Assembly: GCA_944323585.1 (NCBI GenBank)
Contig: CALUTA010000048.1
Span: forward strand, 1-9,755
DNA length: 9,755 nucleotides
Source: Candidatus Gastranaerophilales bacterium
Lineage (GTDB): Bacteria > Cyanobacteriota > Vampirovibrionia > Gastranaerophilales > Gastranaerophilaceae
Direction: 5' to 3'
Positions 1-5,465 of this stretch are shown in pieces. The position numbers were made by a program, and so were the translations under genes. Within the stretch, counting starts at the first letter, position 1, and the number at the start of each line of letters is the position of its first letter. Under the pieces are notes generated by a model that was not told where the DNA came from, did no database searches, and worked only from the letters and a program-made list of their open reading frames with translations.

Positions 1-52
1 ACTAATTCGGGTAATATATATTATTAGGAGTTTAATTTTGTTAAATGTCTAT

Positions 53-92
53 CCTTCTCCCCTATGGCGGGAGAAGGCGGCACGAAGTGCCG
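53..92. repeat. Two-hairpin intergenic repeat
   Basis: Two adjacent perfect hairpins are visible. CCTTCTCCC (53-61) pairs with GGGAGAAGG (69-77) around a 7-nt loop, and CGGCAC (78-83) pairs with GTGCCG (87-92) around GAA. The element is GC-rich against an AT-rich background and lies downstream of the XRE gene. It resembles dispersed intergenic palindromic repeats seen in many bacterial genomes. No other copy is in this window, so its repeat nature is inferred. The rest of 1-129 holds only a 12-bp AT palindrome (12-23) and no convincing gene. Confidence 0.55.
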
Positions 93-129
93 GATGAGGG
101 GGAAGTTATTGATGAACATTCAAGCAGTT

Positions 130-345
130 TTATAAATTTTCAAATTCAAATAAAAATTCGGCAGGAGTCTGTTCAAATACATACGCAATATCTTTAATAA
201 TGTTAATTTTGATCCCTTGTTTTAGATTTTCAATTCTGGAAAGTATAGCAGGATCAATACCTGCTGTATTTGCAAGTTTATTTAAGGACAATCCAGCCTT
301 TTCTCTTTTAAGTTTTATGAATTTTCCAAGATTTTCGTATTGCAT
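130..345 (-). CDS. XRE-family HTH transcriptional regulator (71 aa)
   Basis: A one-domain Cro/CI-type DNA-binding protein. Residues 5-60 form the HTH_3 five-helix fold. The pattern is LGKFIKLKREKAGLSLNKLA, then NTAGIDPAILSRIEN (recognition helix around DPAILSRIE), then a region ending in PAEFLF. It has no sensor or dimerisation domain beyond the short tail EFENL. The frame is open 12 codons further upstream, but I chose the ATG at 345. The protein then begins MQYENLGKF, a normal XRE N-terminus, and the upstream MILYLLYCIIAI would be encoded by the promoter. No Shine-Dalgarno precedes this ATG, while CATAAT lies 7 nt upstream, suggesting a leaderless mRNA. It is transcribed divergently from the gene at 430. 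Autoregulation is inferred from the palindrome at 337-364. A relic copy of its 5' end lies at about 4357-4490. Confidence 0.85.
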   Translation of the reverse strand: MQYENLGKFIKLKREKAGLSLNKLANTAGIDPAILSRIENLKQGIKINIIKDIAYVFEQTPAEFLFEFENL

Positions 346-364
346 TATTGCTATTATGCAATAC
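337..364 (-). promoter_or_regulatory. Palindromic operator over XRE promoter and start codon
   Basis: GTATTGCAT (337-345) and ATGCAATAC (356-364) form a perfect 9-bp inverted repeat with a 10-bp spacer. The left arm contains the start codon of the XRE gene. The right arm overlaps CATAAT, a likely -10 (358-353, minus), which sits 7 nt before the ATG. Half-site geometry of about two helical turns fits a dimeric XRE repressor. Binding by the neighbouring XRE protein is inference. Confidence 0.55.
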
Positions 365-379
365 AATAAATATAAAATC

Positions 380-408
380 ATTGAGATATCGCAATGAATG
401 CTTAAATT
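380..408 (+). promoter_or_regulatory. Candidate promoter of the 430-783 gene with a second dyad
   Basis: TTGAGA (381-386) and TAAATT (403-408) with a 16-bp spacer give a plausible sigma-70 promoter for the plus-strand gene. A near-perfect 16-bp dyad, ATTGAGAT/ATCGCAAT (380-395, 7 of 8 positions symmetric), covers the -35. It could be a second regulator site in the divergent region. Promoter calls in AT-rich DNA are weak. Confidence 0.35.
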
Positions 409-429
409 ATTTATTCATGGGAGGGAATC

Positions 430-783
430 ATGACAGAAAGTATTACGGAAACAGCTTATGGTGAAATTAAAAAGCTAAATAAATTAATCTTTTCTGAAGA
501 TTATCTTAAGTCAAAACCTTTTCACGATATTATTCACGATATTTTTTCAACCTTTGCGTCAAAATATATATTTTCTGTTCTTATGTTTCAACTGGCCTCG
601 GAAGTTGCGCTTACTATCCGCTATTCGCCGGAAATTTATGAAAACTATACCCGTCAGGACAAAAATAATCTGAAAACTTTCCTGAAAAACATGAGACTGA
701 TAACCCGCCACCTGAACAAAGCAAACAATGCCCTCTATAATATCAGCGAATTAGTTAAAAATAACGGCAATAACAAAAATTAA
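430..783 (+). CDS. Hypothetical alpha-helical protein (117 aa)
   Basis: I do not recognise the family. The start is well supported: GGGAGGGA (419-426) is a strong ribosome binding site just before the ATG. The sequence looks almost wholly helical. Residues 6-24 are charged, residues 33-63 contain a hydrophobic stretch (IFSVLMFQLASEVALTI, about 47-63), and residues 78-110 are a basic helix (NNLKTFLKNMRLITRHLNK). It ends in an Asn-rich tail (NNGNNKN). There is no signal peptide, Cys cluster or catalytic motif. It is divergent from the XRE gene and shares its 84-bp intergenic region, so co-regulation is plausible. Its stop codon overlaps that of the convergent DprA-like gene. A link to a toxin-antitoxin pair was considered but is unsupported. 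Confidence 0.75.
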   Translation: MTESITETAYGEIKKLNKLIFSEDYLKSKPFHDIIHDIFSTFASKYIFSVLMFQLASEVALTIRYSPEIYENYTRQDKNNLKTFLKNMRLITRHLNKANNALYNISELVKNNGNNKN

Positions 784-1373
784 TCCAAATAGAACACAGT
801 AATAACTTTGTGACCTTCTTCTGCGTATTGAACCGCATTGTGAAGAGTTTTACTTGTGTGAGAAAGAAAACATATCAACTGGTTGCAATCGTCAATAATC
901 TCTCTGTTGCAGACACGTGAAGCGTCAGCAAGAGTCATCATAGCACGATCCGCATGCTCAATAATATTCGGCACTCCGATAAGCTGATCCTGAACGTCGC
1001 TCGGCTGCTGTCCGATTGTCTGCGGAAGAATAACCTTCAATTTATCGGGATTTGCTTTCATTGCGCCTCTTATTGCGGCAGCGTTTGTTCCTGAAGACCC
1101 GCCTGATGTAATAATAGTATTGCCCTGTCTTACAAGTGCTGTAGCAAGGGTTTCAATCATCTGCTGGTGGGTAATCGGAAGGTTACGGCTTCCGATAATT
1201 GCGATTTTTTTGGCAGATTGTCTTATTGTTGCAAGCTCCTGAGCCAGTTCGTCAACTGTGTGCGGAGAATCTGCGCTCACGGTATCCATATCATCTATCG
1301 GAACCATAATTGACGGTTGTTCGTCATTGCCTTTGTCGCCCGCATCCAATAAAATTTCTTCTACATCTGCCAT
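780..1373 (-). CDS. DprA/Smf-like Rossmann-fold (SLOG superfamily) protein, cyanobacterial type
   Basis: This 197-aa protein has a charged N-terminal extension of about 45 residues, then one Rossmann-like domain. The domain contains KKIAIIGSRNLP (55-66), TIITSGGSSGTNAAAIRGAM (86-105) and KVILPQ (113-118). The GSR and SGG-x-GTN-x-AA motifs match the nucleotide/ssDNA-binding loops of DprA and LOG/SLOG proteins. It lacks the SAM and winged-helix domains of true competence DprA (usually 280-380 aa). I recall short proteins annotated 'DNA recombination-mediator protein A' in Cyanobacteria with a similar ITHQQ core and FYxD terminus; this one ends VFYLD. A role in recombination, or in sensing a small nucleotide, is inference. 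The start at 1373 is preceded by AGGAA. It is divergent from pcrA and overlaps the convergent upstream gene by 4 bp. Confidence 0.78.
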   Translation of the reverse strand: MADVEEILLDAGDKGNDEQPSIMVPIDDMDTVSADSPHTVDELAQELATIRQSAKKIAIIGSRNLPITHQQMIETLATALVRQGNTIITSGGSSGTNAAAIRGAMKANPDKLKVILPQTIGQQPSDVQDQLIGVPNIIEHADRAMMTLADASRVCNREIIDDCNQLICFLSHTSKTLHNAVQYAEEGHKVITVFYLD

Positions 1374-1401
1374 TTTTCCTACTTTCTGAGATAAATCACA
1401 A

Positions 1402-1430
1402 TTGCAATAAATATTTTTTTCAAGTATGCT
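1402..1430 (+). promoter_or_regulatory. Candidate pcrA promoter
   Basis: TTGCAA (1402-1407), a 17-bp spacer and TATGCT (1425-1430) give a reasonable sigma-70 promoter ending 38 bp before the pcrA start. It overlaps the divergent promoter of the DprA-like gene. Confidence 0.4.
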
Positions 1431-1431
1431 G

Positions 1432-1437
1432 ATTATA
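1432..1437 (-). promoter_or_regulatory. -10 element of the DprA-like gene
   Basis: On the minus strand a perfect TATAAT lies here, preceded by TGT and 58 bp upstream of the ATG at 1373. No good -35 is visible at 16-18 bp. The element sits within the same 95-bp gap as the pcrA promoter, so the two promoters face away from each other and overlap. Confidence 0.45.
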
Positions 1438-1468
1438 ACACAAAAATTTAATTTTGGGAATAGGGAGA

Positions 1469-4018
1469 ATGGAAAATCTACTTGAAAATCTTAACAAGGA
1501 GCAGAAAGAAGCTGTTCAAACGGTTAAAGGCCCGCTGTTGATACTGGCAGGAGCCGGAAGCGGAAAGACAAAGGTTTTGACAACAAGGATTGCCTACCTT
1601 GTCCGTCAGGGAGTGCGTCCGAAAGACATTTTGGCCGTAACATTTACCAACAAAGCCGCAAAAGAGATGAAAGAACGTCTCGGAAATATCTTAGGCGAAA
1701 ATACCGTAAAATATATGTGGGTCGGCACTTTCCACGGAATTTGCGGAAGAATTTTACGTGAAAACATTGACAATTACAACTTCCAGTCAGGCAAAAAGCT
1801 GGATAAGAATTTCTCTATCTATGACGAAACCGACAGCGTTGCGGTGATTAAGCAGGCTATCAAAAAGCTTAACCTTGATGACAAAGTTTATCAGCCAAAA
1901 CTCGTTAAATCAGTTATTTCCAACGCAAAAAACAAAATGCAGGACGCATACACATTCGCAACCTTTGCAAGAGATTTTAAGTCCCAAAAAATTGCCTCGA
2001 TTTACGAAGAATACGAAAACTCTCTCAACAACAACAATGCAATCGACTTTGACGATATGCTTATGCTGACAGTAAAACTTCTTGAACAAAACGCTCAGGT
2101 CAGAGAATACTATTACAACAGATTTAAGCATATTCTTGTCGATGAGTATCAGGACACAAACCTTGCGCAGTACAGATTGGTTAAAATGCTCTACACAAAC
2201 AATCTGGCAGATGTTCCTGAAGAACGTTCGCTTTGCGTTGTTGGTGATGTCGACCAGTCAATTTACAGCTGGCGAGGCGCAGATTATACAATTATCCTTA
2301 ACTTTCAGAAAGACTTCAAAAACACAAAAGTAATCAAACTGGAACAAAATTACCGCTCAACCGCCAATATTTTGAATGTTGCAAACGCAATTATCGAAAA
2401 CAACACCGAACGTGTGGACAAAGTTCTATATTCTAATAAGGGCGAGGGCGAAAAAATAGATTATTACGAAGCGCAGGACGAAGCGGACGAAGCAAACTTT
2501 ATTGTAAGCCGTATCAAACAGGATTCCGGCGGGGATTACAACCGCTACGCAATCCTTTACCGCACCAATTCGCAGTCACGTGCTCTGGAAGAAGCCTGCA
2601 TGGCCGCCTCAGTGCCATATAGAATTTACGGCGGCTTAAAATTCTATGACAGAAAAGAAATTAAAGATATCATTGCATACTTAAAACTTATCTACAATAC
2701 GGACGACAGCCAGAGCTTCCGCCGTATCGTGAACGTTCCGAAACGTGCAATCGGAGATACAACAGTAAAAAATCTTCAGGATTATGCGGACAAATTCGAC
2801 ATTTCGCTTTTTGCGGCGGCCGAAAGAATCGACGAAAACAACGAAATTCCGCCAAGAACCCGTTCCAAAATTAAAGATTTTGCACAGTTGATTTTGAAAT
2901 TCAAAGATGCACAGAAGAATTATTCATTGCAGGAATTTGTGACACTCGTAATCGAAAAAACAGGATATCTGGCAGAACTTCAGGCGCAGAACACACCTGA
3001 AAGCGAAGCTGATATTGAAAACCTTCAGGAACTTGTAAACGTTGCGGGCGAATTTGTACCCGAAGACAGCGAAAATGTCTTGGGCGAATTTCTCCAGCAG
3101 GTTGCCCTTGTGTCTGACACGGACAACCTAGACAATATCGCAAACAACGTAACTTTGATGACTTTACACTCAGCAAAAGGTCTGGAATTTCCGGTAGTAT
3201 TTCTTGCAGGATGCGACGAAGGGGTTTTTCCGCACCAGAGAACGTTTAATGTGCCTTCCGAAATGGAAGAAGAGCGAAGACTGATGTATGTAGGTGTTAC
3301 AAGGGCAGAAGAAAAACTTTACCTGACATCAGCCAAGCGTCGTCAGATGTGGGGAGAATACAAATATTACAACCCCTCAAGGTTTATTGAAGAAATACCC
3401 CGCCAGCTTCTGGAAATGACTTCTTTTGAAGGCTCGACAAGCGGTTCTTCAACATTCCAGAATGCGGTTTCCAAAGCAAGAACAGGCAAATCCGACTACA
3501 ATTACTCAGCAGCACAGGCCGACAGCTACGGTTATGTAAAACCCTCAAGCGGATTCGGTAAAGGCTTTGTCGCCCCGACAAAAGGGCTTGCCTCGGGCGG
3601 TAAAACAAACACAAGTTCTGGCACTCAACAGCAAAAACAAACTTACGGCAATTACAGCCAGCCTCAAAGAACTCCTTCCCGCACAATTCTGGTCAAAAAC
3701 AAAGTGAACAAAGAGCGGGATGAAGAAAAAGTAAAAGAATTCTTTAAAGACAACGCAATCAAAAGAATGCTCGAAGAACGCAACAAGCAGGCTGCAGAAC
3801 AAAAACAGAAAGAACAGGAAAAAATTGAAAAAGAACAGAGTTCGCCTGTAGTAGAGTATGTTTTTAATGAAGGTGAACGTGTTTTTCACGAAAAACTCGG
3901 CATCGGGCATATCAAAGAGGTTATTCAGGTTGGCGAGAGCATGATGTACACGATAGACTTTGGCAAACAGGGTGTCAAAGCAATGGATGCGGCATACGCT
4001 AAGTTGAAAAAGTTCTAA
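1469..4018 (+). CDS. pcrA: ATP-dependent 3'-5' DNA helicase PcrA/UvrD
   Basis: A superfamily 1A helicase that unwinds DNA in nucleotide-excision and mismatch repair and clears recombinase or stalled RNA polymerase. All motifs are intact (849-aa numbering). They are Walker A AGAGSGKT (27-34), TFTNKAAKEM (58-67), GTFHG (86-90), VDEYQD (224-229), GDVDQSIYSWRGA (259-271), LEQNYRST (291-298), TLHSAKGLEFPVVFLAG (565-581) and YVGVTRAEEKL (607-617). A C-terminal Tudor-like domain follows (about 801-849: GERVFHEKLGIGHIKEV...). In Bacillus PcrA this domain contacts RNA polymerase. The protein is about 100 residues longer than usual. The extra length is a Ser/Gly/Gln-rich then charged linker (about 655-795). 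I start at ATG 1469 (MENLLENLNKEQKEAV), the family's normal N-terminus; GGGA and AGGGAG precede it. A TTG at 1454 extends the frame but has no ribosome site. Confidence 0.96.
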   Translation: MENLLENLNKEQKEAVQTVKGPLLILAGAGSGKTKVLTTRIAYLVRQGVRPKDILAVTFTNKAAKEMKERLGNILGENTVKYMWVGTFHGICGRILRENIDNYNFQSGKKLDKNFSIYDETDSVAVIKQAIKKLNLDDKVYQPKLVKSVISNAKNKMQDAYTFATFARDFKSQKIASIYEEYENSLNNNNAIDFDDMLMLTVKLLEQNAQVREYYYNRFKHILVDEYQDTNLAQYRLVKMLYTNNLADVPEERSLCVVGDVDQSIYSWRGADYTIILNFQKDFKNTKVIKLEQNYRSTANILNVANAIIENNTERVDKVLYSNKGEGEKIDYYEAQDEADEANFIVSRIKQDSGGDYNRYAILYRTNSQSRALEEACMAASVPYRIYGGLKFYDRKEIKDIIAYLKLIYNTDDSQSFRRIVNVPKRAIGDTTVKNLQDYADKFDISLFAAAERIDENNEIPPRTRSKIKDFAQLILKFKDAQKNYSLQEFVTLVIEKTGYLAELQAQNTPESEADIENLQELVNVAGEFVPEDSENVLGEFLQQVALVSDTDNLDNIANNVTLMTLHSAKGLEFPVVFLAGCDEGVFPHQRTFNVPSEMEEERRLMYVGVTRAEEKLYLTSAKRRQMWGEYKYYNPSRFIEEIPRQLLEMTSFEGSTSGSSTFQNAVSKARTGKSDYNYSAAQADSYGYVKPSSGFGKGFVAPTKGLASGGKTNTSSGTQQQKQTYGNYSQPQRTPSRTILVKNKVNKERDEEKVKEFFKDNAIKRMLEERNKQAAEQKQKEQEKIEKEQSSPVVEYVFNEGERVFHEKLGIGHIKEVIQVGESMMYTIDFGKQGVKAMDAAYAKLKKF

Positions 4019-4184
4019 AGCTAAACACCATTTGCAGATACCCAAACCGGTTGCGGGAATTAAAAAGCTGGTATTGCCGGTCAGCGGGTCATTCCAAACA
4101 AAAGACGGAATGGATAAGGCATTGAGCGTTGATGTACAGAATGACAACAATCAAAAAACATTTTGTCTTAGACTGTCATTCTGA
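4019..4184 (+). other. Gap after pcrA with an open, coding-like short frame
   Basis: The frame containing 4032 is open from 4008 to a TGA at 4182-4184. From a possible TTG start at 4032 it would encode about 50 residues beginning LQIPKPVAGIKKLVLPVSG. The composition looks protein-like, but there is no ATG at the head and no Shine-Dalgarno. The stop codon lies inside the inverted repeat that begins at 4137. It could be a gene fragment or chance. No rho-independent terminator for pcrA is evident here. Confidence 0.2.
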
Positions 4185-4302
4185 ACGTCAGATTGACCTC
4201 TGTGTTTCAGAATCTCGTTGAGATACTGTGGAAAACCAGACATTTTGCACGAAATCATAGATTTCGGCAAAAGCAGTCAACTAAATTCAGGATGACAAAA
4301 TG
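4137..4302. repeat. Nested inverted-repeat element
   Basis: Three copies of one arm alternate in orientation: CAGAATGACA (4137-4146), its perfect complement TGTCATTCTG (4174-4183), and TTCAGGATGAC (4286-4296), which pairs with GTCATTCTGAA (4175-4185) at 10 of 11 positions. A further perfect 9-bp pair is CATTTTGTC (4159-4167) with GACAAAATG (4294-4302). Inside are small hairpins ATCTC-GTT-GAGAT (4212-4224) and CGAAATC-ATA-GATTTCG (4250-4266). The GTCATTCTGA arm resembles widely dispersed intergenic repeats. There is no transposase or coding capacity, so this is a degenerate MITE-like or structured-RNA element. Confidence 0.55.
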
Positions 4303-4356
4303 ACTTCTTGTTATTTGATATATGTCAAAGGATAATTGCGTTATATTTTAAATAGT

Positions 4357-4490
4357 ATTGCGATTTCTCTATGATTTTTTATTTGTTGTATTGCATAATA
4401 GAAATAATGCACACTCCAACAATCTCAGAAAATTTATAAAACTGATAAAATTATGCCGGACAAAGAAATGCGATTAAACTTGCATTAAAA
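4357..4490 (+). pseudogene. Relic copy of the XRE gene promoter and 5' end
   Basis: The 50 bp before the ATG at 4407 match, without gaps, the 50 bp before the XRE start (395-346, minus) at 45 positions. GTATTGCATAATAG is conserved in both. After the ATG similarity continues: AATCT..GAAAATT.ATAAAACT is shared, and TAAACTTGCA recurs near 4474-4483. Two extra bases between the ATG and AATCT shift the frame, so the ATG reads only MHTPTISENL then stop. The +2 frame still reads KFIKLIKLCRTKK, recalling KFIKLKREK of the intact protein. Homology ends about where engB ends (4494), before the recognition helix. The right arm of the operator palindrome is partly lost (ATGCA kept). This is a truncated, frameshifted paralogue or duplication remnant, inverted relative to the intact gene. 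Confidence 0.7.
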
Positions 4491-4493
4491 ATT

Positions 4494-5072
4494 TTAACCT
4501 TCAGTTTCGGAGGCAAGAAGAAAATCAAAAATCCCATCATTATACCTGTTATCAACGGCACTAAAGGGTAAAACCGTGCCGCCAAGCTCTTTTTCAACTT
4601 TCTTTATTACATTCAATGCCTTGCTCTTCGCTACGTAATCCATCTTTGTCAAAACCGTTATGACAGGCAGATTGTAAGCCTCAACCCACTCTCTCATCTG
4701 CAAATCATTCTTCTGGATGTCATGGCGAGCGTCGATTAGTTGAATTAAGGATTTAATCTGCCCTCTTTTCAACAAATATTCTTCCAAATACTTCTGCCAC
4801 CTGTTTTGCGCCTCTTTAGAAACCTTCGCATAACCGTAGCCCGGCAAATCCGCTATCATAAATTTGTCCGAAAAATTGAAAAAGTTGATAAGACGGGTTT
4901 TTCCGGGAGTGTTCGATGTCTTTGCAAGCTTTTTCTGGTTTGCAAGCCCGTTTATAAAAGAACTTTTCCCGACATTTGACCGCCCGAGAAGCGGGTACTC
5001 AGGCAGACTAAAATCAGGACACTGACTCAGTTTTTCGGCACTTATTATAAATTTAGCCTGCAAAAATTTCAT
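4494..5072 (-). CDS. engB: Ribosome biogenesis GTP-binding protein EngB (YihA/YsxC)
   Basis: A small essential-type GTPase of the TRAFAC class needed for late assembly of the large ribosomal subunit. All five G motifs are present: G1 GRSNVGKS (30-37), G2 TPGKT (55-59), G3 DLPGYGYA (75-82), G4 TKMD (142-145) and G5 FSAV (170-173). The 192-aa length and the N-terminal strand (MKFLQAKFIISA) are typical of the family. The start at 5072 is supported by AGGAG (5082-5078) with 5-nt spacing. It lies 24 bp downstream of the small gene at 5097-5360 and is probably co-transcribed with it. No clear terminator follows the stop. The downstream DNA is the XRE relic, and the two sequences abut. The call is secure. 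Confidence 0.96.
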   Translation of the reverse strand: MKFLQAKFIISAEKLSQCPDFSLPEYPLLGRSNVGKSSFINGLANQKKLAKTSNTPGKTRLINFFNFSDKFMIADLPGYGYAKVSKEAQNRWQKYLEEYLLKRGQIKSLIQLIDARHDIQKNDLQMREWVEAYNLPVITVLTKMDYVAKSKALNVIKKVEKELGGTVLPFSAVDNRYNDGIFDFLLASETEG

Positions 5073-5096
5073 ATTTTCTCCTGATTTTGTACATCC

Positions 5097-5360
5097 CTAT
5101 TTGGCCGATAATGCCTTTTCCTGCTGTTCTTTCAAGCGTCGTTTGAACAAAACCGTCTGAAACAGGTTGTACATTTTTTCGTTGTTCACTACCGTAATCT
5201 GGGTTTTATCATCCAAAAAGTCAACATTTACTGCCTTCTGGTTAAAAATATTCGTTTCCAGATGCACAATCTGAAACAAACCTACTTTTAATATACTCAA
5301 AGGTTCACGCAAAAATATTTCAAATGTCTTTCTGATGTCAAATTTCTTTTTATTCTGCAT
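5097..5360 (-). CDS. Hypothetical small protein (87 aa) upstream of engB
   Basis: I do not recognise the family. The sequence suggests an N-terminal basic helix (MQNKKKFDIRKTFEIFL), an amphipathic segment (SILKVGLFQIVHLE, about 22-35), and a beta-rich middle (AVNVDFL, TQITVVN). A highly charged C-terminal helix follows (KRRLKEQQEKAL). There is no signal peptide, metal site or catalytic motif. The ribosome site is weak (GGA about 8 nt before the ATG). The 24-bp gap to engB, which includes the engB ribosome site, argues for an operon and possibly a role linked to ribosome assembly, but that is only context. A hairpin at 5426-5454 separates it from the upstream TPR gene. Confidence 0.7.
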   Translation of the reverse strand: MQNKKKFDIRKTFEIFLREPLSILKVGLFQIVHLETNIFNQKAVNVDFLDDKTQITVVNNEKMYNLFQTVLFKRRLKEQQEKALSAK

Positions 5361-5425
5361 GTCTATTCCAGCTTAGTTCTTAAATCCGGTTAAATATCCC
5401 TAAAAATTCTTTTATTTTGTTTTAA

Positions 5426-5454
5426 TCGGGTTTCGCAAAACTTACGAAACCCGA
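5426..5454 (-). terminator. Hairpin after the TPR gene, probable terminator or attenuator
   Basis: TCGGGTTTCG (5426-5435) and CGAAACCCGA (5445-5454) form a perfect 10-bp stem with a 9-nt loop, starting 11 nt after the TPR stop codon. On the minus strand the stem is followed by TTAAAACAAAA rather than a U-run. Termination may therefore be incomplete, or the hairpin may act in mRNA processing between the TPR gene and the next two genes. Confidence 0.5.
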
Positions 5455-5465
5455 CTTTAAATTTA

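Noticed and set aside
1..28. Possible dif-like site around TAATATATATTA
   Set aside because: The centre resembles TAA-N6-TTAT of dif sites, but the outer arms show little symmetry or match to known dif arms. AT palindromes are common in this background.
130..783. XRE protein and divergent gene as a toxin-antitoxin pair
   Set aside because: TA pairs are normally co-directional operons, and the 117-aa protein shows no toxin motif.
1454..1468. TTG start for pcrA
   Set aside because: No ribosome binding site precedes it, and the ATG at 1469 gives the family's usual N-terminus.
3545..4150. 201-codon minus-strand open frame
   Set aside because: It lies mostly antisense to pcrA, has a Phe/Leu/Cys-rich composition typical of an antisense shadow, and has no supported start.
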